DNA of 32,324 nucleotides, taken from Cercozoa sp. M6MM. Taxonomy: Eukaryota; Endomyxa: Ascetosporea. A program made the translations under genes and the position numbers. Numbering within the stretch: the first letter of the stretch is position 1; every line of letters starts with the position of its first letter. Below the pieces are notes generated by a model, which worked only from the letters and a program-made list of their open reading frames with translations, made no database searches and was not told the DNA's origin. The stretch lies in assembly GCA_040357565.1 (NCBI GenBank), contig JBDODJ010000126.1. One strand, written 5' to 3'. Shown one piece after another: positions 10,899 to 20,522 of this stretch.

Positions 10899-12476
10899 CT
10901 ACGTCGTGGCGTCCGCGACTGCGCTTTGGATGTCGCCCGTGCATTGGCCGGCCTGAATGCCAAGGTACATCAGGTGCTGGTCGAGCGAGGTTTGAATGCC
11001 GCCTCGGCCTAAGAAATAGCAATCCGATCCGCAGTCAATGAGAATGGATAGCTCATCGTACTGCAGTTTTTATCCTCGTCGTCAGAATCACGGCAGAGGC
11101 GGTACTCGCTCGGGTCACGCTTGTTGTGGTACCAGACCTCTTGCGCGCCGTGGCGGAATCCAAAGCTGCGAAGGGGCAGCCCGGGAACGGAATCCCTAAC
11201 AACGCAGGACACAACCAGGTAGAATGCTCTGAGTAGTGGAATAAAACTTGGGACAGCAAAGACACTACCTGCGGTGCACAACACGGAAGATGGAGTCAAC
11301 AACACCCGGAATGTCCTGGTTTCGAAAGATCGGGTCTCCCACTGCATTGTACCATCACAAGTAACATTAATAATTAGACAGACAAGGCTCACACCTCTGG
11401 GCGAGCCAAACGTAATCACACGCGTCATCATGGAGTCAGGGAGGTCCTGGCCAATGTCGACGGCACTCAGCTGCGCCAGGGCGCCTCTGCACACGACCAG
11501 TAAGGCAATATCAACGAAATTTATGTGCACGCATACCAGAGGTACCCAAGCGAATGTCCAGTGAAGGTCACTGCACGTGCTTTGAAACGACGCGCTACAC
11601 CCAACAATGCGCAATCTAGCAACAACACCAGGCATGACTGGAATTGGCACCGGTGGTTTCGACGAGGTGCCACAGCTGCTCCTGGAGAGATTCCGAATAC
11701 CCGCGCAGGAAGCCCTGTTTAAGATGCATAACAGTGACAGTGCATAATTATAAGAGAGGAGAAACTACCTTGTGCACGCGTCCTCGGCTTCTCTCCCAGT
11801 CAGTCTTGACAGTGTCCAGACTGCATTATCACATAAAAATCTTACACGCACATGTGCGTCCATGCATGTGCATACGGTACTTGTTAAACCAATTCTGAAG
11901 GTTCTCCGAGCCGCGAAACACAACAACGACCTGCCCATCAGGGAGTGGAGGGAGAAGTGTGACAGACAGGCCAGAGGCAAGGAAGCGGCAGGGCCCTTAC
12001 ATCGCGCTCCTTGGGATCGTAGCCAACGTAACCAAACGTCTTCTGTCGTTTGTCTTCAAAGTCGCTCTAAACGTGCATAGTTCGCATAACTACAAAATGA
12101 ATCAACGCTGTCGATACCACAAAAATGAAATTGCGCAACTCTGGCTCCTTTGCATAACTAGAACTCCAAAGTTCGAGCAACTGAAAGAGCACACGACAAA
12201 GATCCAGGTGCGCGTGGCAGAAAGACAGCGACACAACGTACATCGCCGCAGAATGAGTTAAAGGAGTGTTTAACCAAACGGCTGCCTTCGGCGTGGGTGT
12301 ATCTGACGGACAAAAGATGTGACCTCTCACATGCGCCATCACATTCAAAACAATAGTGGGTGCGGGTACCTGTAGTCAGACTCACTCTCCACCGCTGTGA
12401 CTAGCTCTGAAACTTTCGCGTGAACGTCAAACGCCAGTGCTACAGTTGATACAAGCGCTAGCAGTATCAGTTTCAT
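10899..12476 (-). CDS. Secreted class-3 (fungal-type) triacylglycerol lipase
   Basis: The start at 12476 opens with a signal peptide, MKLILLALVSTVALAFDVHA, so the enzyme enters the secretory pathway; the expected role is ester hydrolysis outside the cell or in the vacuole. The exons contain family landmarks in order: KTFGYVGYDPKERD, then VVVVFRGSENLQNWFNK (oxyanion region). Next come DWERSRGRVHKGFLRGY and LQEQLWHLVE, and the nucleophile elbow TGHSLGGALAQLSAVDI. Then RVITFGSPR, GDPIFRNQDIPGVVDSIF and RVVHRRDSVPGLP follow, then HGAQEVWYHN, EDKNCS and LDQHLMYLGI. Putative triad: Ser of GHSLG, Asp of RDSVP, His of QHLMYLG. The last intron (59 nt, GTACGATGAG...TTCTTAG) must be removed to join EDKNCS to RGGIQTSLDQH; reading through gives a premature stop. 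The exon(s) between the signal-peptide exon and KTFGYV, about 12070-12360, are unresolved. The gene is divergent from the small gene at 12767. Confidence 0.93.
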
Positions 12477-12766
12477 TGCGGTCCGAGTTTTTGGTATCGA
12501 TACTGCACACAACATTGTATCGAACGATACGTCTTGCGATCCGAAAATCCAAAGAAACGCACAAATGATAGGTGCCAACCAACAGCTAAGGGCTGCTGCA
12601 ACAGCTTTTTGGACAAGCAAACTGTGCCAGGAGTGCTGGTGCGAAGAACGCTCGAAAAAATTAAAAAGGTGATTCCAGGAACGTCTCTGCTCCGTGCGTG
12701 CAGTCGTTCTAACACGCACTACTATTGAGAAAGCTAATTAAAAGTGCCAACGAGACTTTTCGGCCG
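12477..12766. promoter_or_regulatory. Divergent intergenic region (290 bp)
   Basis: It separates the lipase start (leftward) from the candidate membrane-protein start (rightward) and probably holds both promoters. There are AT-rich patches but no clear TATA box or repeat. Confidence 0.4.
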
Positions 12767-13481
12767 ATGAAAAGTGTAGTATTATCTACAGTCGCGTTCG
12801 TAGTTGGAAGGTGTCGTTTTGTTGAACTTTGCTTTGGGAGCCTCGTCGAGTTCTGGAGTATTCTAGCTTTTTAAAGTTTCAAGAAGTACCAATGAAATTG
12901 ATATTGCACCTTCCGTTTAGGGCTAGCGTTGACGAGGCAGGTGACGGTCATATTGATGCTGGCCATTTGCTCCGTTCTATTCTTCGTTGGTGGTAGCCTG
13001 TTGGTGTTGATGCAGTTCTAGATGTGTATCGATTACCCATTGTTTTTTTTTCGCAGTATACACTGCGAACCGGATTGTTGACAAAATGCAAGAGGGTACT
13101 GTTTTATTGTAAATTTTACGTTCTTTTCTTTCAACTGCTCGATGCTGTTATTGTTCGGCAGTTCACCAACGAGATTTGCACTCCCATGCCATCTCCAGAC
13201 ATATCTCGTTTGGTATAAACTGTGTCTCTTTTCGCTTCGTGATTCCTGTGTTTACAACAAACAGAAGTAAAAAGACGGCTGCCGACCCCGAAATATGCCG
13301 AGCATATACAATGAGCGGAATTTGCTACAACCTCACCGTCACAGCCTGGGACGGGGCAGGAATCCTCAGTCCGTCGGCACAACTCAACTCGGCGCACGTG
13401 TGTTGTAGCGTCGGCAGCAGTGAGTGTCGTGCGGCGTGCGGTGGTTTCGTGCAAGTTCATGCGACGGTTCAGTCACAGTAA
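12767..13481 (+). CDS. Possible small single-pass membrane protein
   Basis: Family not recognised. The model starts MKSVVLSTVAFVVGRCRF at 12767. An intron leads to LTRQVTVILMLAICSVLFFVG, a strong membrane span. A second intron leads to VYTANRIVDKMQE, a likely juxtamembrane helix. A third leads to EVHQRDLHSHAIS, and the same frame runs unbroken to a Cys-containing region (SGICYNLTVTAWDGAG, SSECRAACGGFVQVHA) with a stop at 13479-13481. The potential N-glycosylation site (NLT) and several Cys suggest a lumenal or extracellular C-terminal domain. All junctions keep phase, but the first exon and its donor are guesses. It could instead be two unrelated open frames. Confidence 0.35.
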
Positions 13482-13524
13482 ACGTACGATACTGTACTTG
13501 AAGATACCCACTTCGAGGTTTAGA

Positions 13525-13571
13525 AAATCTTAGAACGGAAAGTATGTATGTATGTATGCGCTCTAAGATTT
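13525..13571. repeat. Inverted repeat, 10-bp arms, between two rightward genes
   Basis: AAATCTTAGA at 13525-13534 pairs with TCTAAGATTT at 13562-13571 around a 27-base centre containing (TATG)n. It sits 44 bp past the stop of the upstream gene, so it may be a 3'-end structure. Confidence 0.6.
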
Positions 13572-13595
13572 CCGTGATTGCGCTCTCTAAACTAA

Positions 13596-15396
13596 ATGTT
13601 CTACGCATCAGCATCACTTAGAACGCTGCAAAAATGGTGTAACGGTCGAGCAAGCGCTTCCTCTGAGGCGAGCGCTCCTTTAAAGATAAAAATAGTACAG
13701 TACGTTGAAATGAGCTCCAGAGTATCTAATAGGCGTGAGCGTATCTCTCTATGCCACAGTGGTCCACACAAGCAAAATGGTAAAACACACCGTATTGATC
13801 CGCTCTTCTTCATCCCCACACAGGATGAACCACCAGCAAAGCGTGTGTGTCGTCCGCGGCGCGCTTGCCGCGACCGTGCTCCCCCTGGTACATAAACCCG
13901 TGTTTTCTGCGGCTGCCTCACGTCGGACGTACAATAGAAGACGTCAGGCTGCTGAGGCGGCCTCGGCAACTGCGAGTCAATTGGACGTCGGAAGGTTTGA
14001 TGTCTCGTGAGAGCATCGAACGGGTTTGTTTTGTGCTTGTGTGGTTTTGTTTTGAGGTACGCTCTCGCACGCTTGGGCAGGCACAGCAACTGCAGAAAGA
14101 ATTTGCCGACCTACAGACTTCCTACGTTCAGCATTGTCGAGAGCACCAGCGGTACCTACACGTGCTTTTAGGTTTTCCTTACTTTGTACACGTTTGTCAT
14201 TGTGGTTTCAGAGGAAATGACAAGCTGCACCAGAGTCTGCGAGAAGTTTCTTCTGAATTGTGCATTTTGTACTGCCGCGTGTTCGCATCTCACTGGGAGT
14301 AGTGCATACATTTTGTTTTTGAAACACTGCGTTGGGTGTTCTTGGAATGTGTATGTATACATCTAGAACGATAAGCGCCGATTTGCGGCCCGGCTACTTA
14401 CATCCCCATGCGAGAGTGTACACTTGTTTTTATTTCTGCTACTGTGTTCCTCGTACACGATGCTGCTTGCAGTTGCCAACAATTGAGTCCGCATGACTGT
14501 ACCAGTTTCTGTCTCTGCACATGCGTATGTGTAACTTGCACATGTTTGCGCAGCAAGAGGCAGTGCGTCCGTGGTGGCCGTTGCTTCTATTCCAAAGGGC
14601 AGCATCGTGCTCTGCTCGTTCGGCTGCGTGGTGTCGCAGGACTGCGGTGCTGCCATCCAGGTAAGCATGTGTTCGAGACAGTGGCATCTATAACTTTGTC
14701 GTGTTGCTCTGCAGAAGTACGAGAAGGGCACTGCCAGCTGCTGCGATTGCGGTGCCGGGTACATTCGTTGCTTTTTACTTTGACACCTTGTGTATTCGAC
14801 TAGTGTAGTTGCTTCATGTTGAGTGACAAGCAAACCTGCCCTGTTGCTTGGCTGGTACACCTACAGTTTCTTTCCCTTTCCACCTGAATACCTAGCCCTG
14901 TTGCAGAACCACCGCTGCAACACTGCCAACACAAAGGCGAGTGTCGCCGAGATCAACTTGTTCCAGTACGAGCAGGATGGAAGCAACGAAAATTGCGATG
15001 CTGGGGATGAAAGTGGCGAAGGCTGCGATGCTGTGGAGCAAGGCAACGCAAGTAACGATGCTGAGGACGAACAGGCTGAGCATACACGTGCTGTCAGACT
15101 GATGTGGCGTGATGTGCTGCCGCGCTGCCACTCGTTCATGGTGATTCGAATGGAGGCAACGCGCGACATTGCCAAAAATGAAGGTACGAAACATCGCTGT
15201 GAAATGACAACCTTAACCAATTAGGTTGTTTTTTTTTTCGCAGAGATAACTGTGGACTATGGCGAGCCCGAGGATGATGAAAACGAAGGTATCTCACTTG
15301 TTCCATATGTCTCTTGTTTGCAAAAATATAATAGACGCCTCGCCAACAGGAATTGCCTGTCATTGCGGAGACGAAAATTGTCGTGGACGCTTCTAA
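13596..15396 (+). CDS. SET-domain lysine methyltransferase with post-SET motif
   Basis: Predicted S-adenosylmethionine-dependent protein-lysine methyltransferase. The N-terminal part is basic (AKRVCRPRRACRDRAPPG, then LLRRPRQLRVNWTSE). A Cys-rich stretch follows (TSCTRVCEKFLLNCAFC). The SET core begins with ASVVAVASIPKGSIVLCSF, then KYEKGTASCCDCGA. It continues NHRCNTANTK (the NHSCxPN-type motif), then a strongly acidic insert at about 14960-15090, then FMVIRMEATRDIAKNE and EITVDYGEP (the catalytic ELxxDY equivalent). A last exon gives CHCGDENCRGRF and the stop, a good post-SET zinc-binding signature. Introns of roughly 40-110 nt separate these pieces. ATG 13596 opens the frame; ATG 13710 is an in-frame alternative. 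The Cys-rich pre-SET exons at 14200-14540 are the least certain. Histone target cannot be told from sequence. Confidence 0.85.
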
Positions 15397-16225
15397 ACGT
15401 GAAAACTGTCGCACTGGCCGGAGCGTTCAGGTCAACCAACTGAACGCTTGCATTGCACCACATTATCGCGCAAATGTCATCACATATCCGATCCGATCTG
15501 ACTTCACGGCCGTGCTCTTGTGACCCACCCCAGACTGGTGCAGGGGACTACTTCGTTGGTTTCCCTGTTATAGCATGATCTGCTGTATCCGCGCGGAAGC
15601 CACTTCTACTTTCTCTTCTTTACTTCACGCCAACTTACGTTAAGTACTTCCGAATCCTCACAACTCAGTTGCCTTTCAGTCTCAAGAATCCTATTACTGA
15701 CTGTCCTTTCTACAGCAACAACATCTGACGAATATCTTTCCCGTCCACCAGTTCGCTGATCCTTCGGAAGAGGCGTCCCTGTCGTCGGTGCGTATCAGCA
15801 GACTCGGGGTCCTGGAGGTGCTTTATGGATATGACCCGTCTTGAAACACGCACCAAGGAGTCGAACGCATGGGCATACCCGGAGGCGCAATGAAAGTGAA
15901 GGTAGTGAATAGGCACTACAGAGGTATGAGCAGGTGGGTATCTCACTCTTTCAAACTTACACTTGGCTATTCTCTCCAAGAACAGACTTTCTTACGTTCC
16001 TTAGTTTCTTTGTATGGCAAAGTAACCTCAATTACCAAGGCCTGATCCCTCCCTCCTATAATATAAGACTCAACTAACTAACAAAACTCTAGTCAACCGA
16101 TCGATCACATCACCGACGGAACGGCGTGCCGTACAATCCCGTCTCCAGGTCTCCAATCGAATTAGGCCTCCTACAATCCCGTCTCCAGGTCTCCAATTAG
16201 GCCTCCTCACCTGCAAACAAAACCA
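15397..16225. other. Convergent spacer, no gene recognised
   Basis: It lies between the 3' ends of the SET gene and the fascin-annexin gene. An open minus-strand frame at 15710-15979 (89 codons) has no recognisable domain and no splice context that ties it to a gene. A tandem duplication lies at 16132-16206. The composition is lower in GC than the coding flanks. It might be an eroded repeat. Confidence 0.5.
16132..16206. repeat. Tandem duplication, two units of about 40 and 35 bp
   Basis: The unit starting TACAATCCCGTCTCCAGG and ending TTAGGCCTCC occurs at 16132-16171. It repeats at 16172-16206 with a 5-base deletion and otherwise identical sequence, so the duplication is recent. Confidence 0.9.
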
Positions 16226-18236
16226 TCATTTATTTTGAGTTGCCCGCCCCAATCGTGCTGTTGAAGACATACCAGCAAAGATCTTCAGCAACAGGCGCTT
16301 GTAGTCGCCACTTGTCTCGCTCTTAATGACCTTACGCAGCGTGCGTCCTACCCAGCAGCAGCGTAATTGACATGGCAAAACACAGAAAAGATTACCCTTG
16401 GAGAGCTCGCCAACACGCTGATCGACGAGGTGGAGATCGATTTCGCTGCGTGCCACAACGACGCGGATGAGCTTGGAGTCCTGTGTGCACATGACTCAGC
16501 ATAAGAGAGGGGAACAAGGGCGGCAATGGGACTGTGCGTACCGAGGTGCCGAGACGGTCGATGGCCTCAAACAGACGCTCGGCGAAGAGCTCGTGCGGCG
16601 CCTGAGCGTATTGCACGATGTAAACGAGGGCGTCCTCCAGGTCGCCGCGGAACTCCTTCTTGATCGACTTCACAAGCGAGTAGTCGGCGATCTGCAACCG
16701 ATATATCCAATACATCCAATGTATCCTATATCCTATATATATATATACATATATATATTGTGGCCTATACGTAAACCTAAGCGAAAAGGCCCACCTTGTT
16801 GTACTCCTTGGTGATTTCACGCAGCTGCTTGAAGGAGCGCTCCGACAGGATGCGGATGAAGGTCTCCTCATCGGTGCCGAACTTGTCGAGACCGGCGGCC
16901 TTGAGACGCCGTGCGTCGGCCTTGCATGCATTCACATCGACCGGCGTGCTCTCCGGCACACGGGAGCCTGATCCAACGGGAGGGTAGGGGTAAGGATGCT
17001 GGGGTAAAGGGGGGTACCACGCGCAATGTTGCACACGAGCGTCTCCATGCGACTGCGGAACTCCGAGGCCAGGTCGTTCACGAGGTCGCGCTGGAACAGA
17101 CGCGAGAAGGCCTGCTTGAGCAGCTCAATCTGCGCATTGGTCTTGGTCAGCAGCACCTCGCACACGGTCTTGTGCTTGGTGCCGATGCCCTTCATGGCCT
17201 TGCGGAGCGACACGGCATCGAACTGGACAAGCACAATATACATAAGTCTCAAAGGCACAGCGTCTCTGGTTCCAGTACCTCGACAGGCGTGTACAGAAGT
17301 GCCACAAGAAGGTTCTCAAAGTTTCCACTGGTCTCCTTCCTGCATGACACAGTAGCAGATACATTCCCCAGCTGTACAGTTCTTAGATATCGTGTTTACT
17401 TGATGTCCTTGACGAGGTCGCGGTTGAACAGACGCGAGAAGGCAGCCTTGATCTGCTGGCGCTGAGCGTTGCTGCGGGCGCCCTACAAATCCACACATCC
17501 GCATACCCAAATAACCTGCATGTATATGTATGCGAGGTACAATGATGTCAATAATCGCACGCTCGTTGGTGCCAAAGCCCTTCATGGCCTGTTGAAGCAA
17601 ACACACACTCACTCACTTCAAGTGTCCTTGACCTGATGGCACTGTGGTATACCTGACGCAGAGCCTGAGCGTCGCGATCGGCGTCGAAATTGGCCGCTGG
17701 CGCCACCGTAGGCGCAAACTGTCCGCATGAAAGCACCGGGGGTAGGGAGCGGGTGAGGTACACACGAAATATACCTGCGTGGTGCAGTCCGCATAGCCGC
17801 CGCGCTGCTGCTGCGGCACGGCCGTGGCCGACACAGTCGCCGAGCCGTACGGGTTCGTGCTCTGCACCGGCACAGGCTGCTGCACCGGCATGGGCTGGTG
17901 GGTCGGCATGGGCTGCTGCACCGGCATTGACTGGTGGGTCGGCATAGGCTGCGGCATTTGCTGCTGCTGCATGCCAGGCATGGGCTGTCCAGGCATAGGC
18001 TGCACACCCATTGACGTAGTCGGCATGCCTATACAAACATGTCCTCGATACTCACTGACGTGCAACACAGCCTGTGCAACGCTTTACCCGGCATAGGCTG
18101 GCCGTGCATTGGTTGGGCACCCTGCAAGTATCAAGATGCAAGGTGACTATAATAGACTGGGTGGCTGGGGAGGGGGGCACCATGCTAGAAGCCATCGTCA
18201 TCATGTTGTTCGTCATGTTCATTGCGTTGTTCATCA

Positions 18237-18325
<89 letters not shown>

Positions 18326-20162
18326 GTGGAACGCACCGTGTTGGTCATGTTGGCCATCTGTTGCGACGACATGCGCATCTGGTGACGCTGCATGCGCATC
18401 TGCACACACACACACATACACACACACACATACACACACACACCACACGCACACGCACACAGGTAATACAAAATAAGCAAGACAGTAAGGGTGACAAAGC
18501 GCTACCTGCATGTCCTGGTTCATCTGCATCATGTAGTGCTGCTGCTGCTGCGGGTTCTGGAACGTCACCTGCACCGAGAACTTCTCCCTGCACACATGCA
18601 CACACATGCATAGGTAAATCCAGGGAGGTACATCCGAGTCTGGCCTACCAGCCATCGAGGTTGTCACGGTTGCACGTGGCCATGCCGTTGCTCTCGGCAC
18701 ACACTACTCTCGCAGTGCGGTAACATCACGATCAGACAGGAGGAGGAGCGGTGGTACCGAACTTGCGATGCGCGACAGACTGCAGACCAACCCGGCCACC
18801 AGGCGCAAAGATCAAACGGAAGAGCTCCCACCTGCACAGATACACACATGTGTGGACACGGAATGTGTTAATACAAAAAGACGTACTGCTGGGCCTGTGT
18901 GCGGTTGCCGACAAAGTTACCAGTCTGCTCGGCACAGCAGTAGCGTCCGTGCGCGTTCAACCTGTGGCACAAAGATCAGTCGTGATGAAATATGAGTACA
19001 ACGGGGGAGGGGTAAAAAGAGGGTACAGGGCGAACTTGTTGTTGCCAAAGCACTGAAGCTTGAAAGTCTCCCACGCCTGCGGCACCGGACGGTTCACGAC
19101 CTGCAGAAGAGCAAGTGTAGGTGTAACAGTACACAAATAAGTGAGTGGTACCATCATGCCGTTAGCCTCGGTGCAGAGCCACATGCCATTGTGACCCTAC
19201 CATGTGTAGTATGTATCTACATACCAAGTTTCCTCTGACAGGTACCTGCATACGCAGGTTGCGCGGAGCACCGCGATCGCCACACAGAGAAAAATGCAGC
19301 GGTCCTACACAAGCACATCACATAAACATACACCCATGTGGACATGTTCTTGTGTGCACAGGTTGCTGCCTCCATGTACCGCATACGTCCGGCTCGAGGG
19401 CGTTGGCGATGTCCACCAGGTCGTATTCGTTGTTCACACCGCACTGTACACACACAGACACACACAGACACACACACAAACATACCACATGTACAGTGCT
19501 CACGCAGTGAATCGAGTCCAAGGAAAGTACGATCTCGAACTCCTCCCATTCGCGCAGCCACTTGGAGCGGCACACGAGCTGACCGGTCTGGTCGGCCGTC
19601 ACAAAGGCGCCTGTGCCTGTACGGGCATTGCAATACAAGGCACGGATATGACAAGCAGCACATATCTGAGCAAAGTACCAGCGTGCATGAAGGCGACCTT
19701 GTTCGGCTCGGTCGGCGAGATCGTGAACTGGAGAAACGCCAACAGCACATCAAAAGCACCTCGTACATAGCTAAAGTCTATATATAGTCAGTGTTACGAG
19801 CTCGTTCGGACCGACACTGCCGCCGATGAACTGCAGCACGCCGTTCACGTAGCTCAGGTAGCGACCAGTCGCCTGCGAGCGCAGGCCGAATTGCAGCGCG
19901 CCTGTCCTCCGCCGCAACAGTTTAGATACCGGAGACACAAGAGACTAGTTAGATATACTGCAGGGAGTAAGACACCCTTCGGTTCAATGACCAAGTGATG
20001 CGCCGGGGTCGCCTGCATCGCGTCCTGCATCGATGACATGCCGCTCACAAAGCGACCGTGCGCGCTGCACACAAGTTCAACGTCAAGCGGTGATGGTCAA
20101 AAGCAAACCCAGCATCGATACCTACGAATCACGACACGCGGCTGAACTTGCTGCGACATCAT
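16226..20162 (-). CDS. Fascin-like beta-trefoil / annexin fusion protein
   Basis: Start MMSQQVQPRVVIR at 20162. Two beta-trefoil units of the fascin type follow (about 18580-20064). Unit 1 reads SAHGRFVSGMSS, ATGRYLSYVNGVLQF and FVTADQTGQLVCRS, then WLREWEEFEI. Unit 2 reads GHNGMWLCTEANG and VPQAWETFKL, then HGRYCCAEQTGNFVGN, QWELFRLIFAP, GLQSVAHRKFG, NGMATCNRD and GWEKFSV. A low-complexity linker over five exons is rich in Met, Gln, Pro and Asn (QQQQHYMMQMNQDMQ, MANMTNTV, QPMPGQPMPGMQQQQ). Four annexin repeats end the protein: DAQALRQAMKGFGTNERA; SLRKAMKGIGTKHKT; LDKFGTDEETFIRIL; FEAIDRLGTSDSKL ... SETSGDYKRLLLKIFAG. Repeats 1 and 3 keep the best GxGT-[ND]E calcium/phospholipid loop; repeat 2 (GIGTKHK) looks degenerate. 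Inference: couples actin binding or bundling to membranes under calcium control. Two genes (trefoil; annexin) is the alternative, but the shared linker composition and phase argue for one. Confidence 0.86.
18239..18322. repeat. (TG)n microsatellite in the linker region of the fascin-annexin gene
   Basis: About 41 TG units on the plus strand, (AC)n on the sense strand, in the intron between the exons encoding MANMTNTV and MMNNAMNMTNN. Confidence 0.95.
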
Positions 20163-20522
20163 CCTGTGCGGTCGCTTCCTTGACGGTGAACTGCGGAACA
20201 ACGCAGACAGTCACGAAAACCACGGGGAAAAACAGACACGCGACACAAGGCAATTCCTGCAAAAGCAACCGAAAAAATAACAACCCGAACCAGAATCGCG
20301 TCTAGTAAATCGAACGCTGTGCTACTAGGTGTACACACTCTAGTAAATATGAAGCTGAGACCTTGCTTCTAGGTGAGCAAGAGCTTTCTTGACGGCTACA
20401 AAAAGTCGTCAAACGAGCGTCAATCAATGTGCGCAGAATCAGGGACGGCCAACCTTGTCGGTAGGAAAACTGTTGACCGGTTGAACCATACGCTATCTCC
20501 GTGCAATCAGCCATAGCAGAGA
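20163..20522. promoter_or_regulatory. Divergent intergenic region (360 bp)
   Basis: It lies between the fascin-annexin start and the multi-pass membrane protein start. TCTAGTAAAT-type words occur twice (around 20303 and 20339). No other signal recognised. Confidence 0.4.

Noticed and set aside
10899-12476. Lipase as a pseudogene because of a stop after FSLTADRIAIS
   Set aside because: A good GTAC...TTAG intron removes that segment and restores the conserved LDQHLMYLGI end.
15710-15979. 89-codon minus-strand frame as a transposon protein remnant
   Set aside because: No recognisable reverse transcriptase, transposase or other domain and no terminal repeats. Kept only as unexplained spacer.
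16132-16206. CRISPR-like direct repeats
   Set aside because: Only two adjacent copies without spacers, in a eukaryotic intergenic region.
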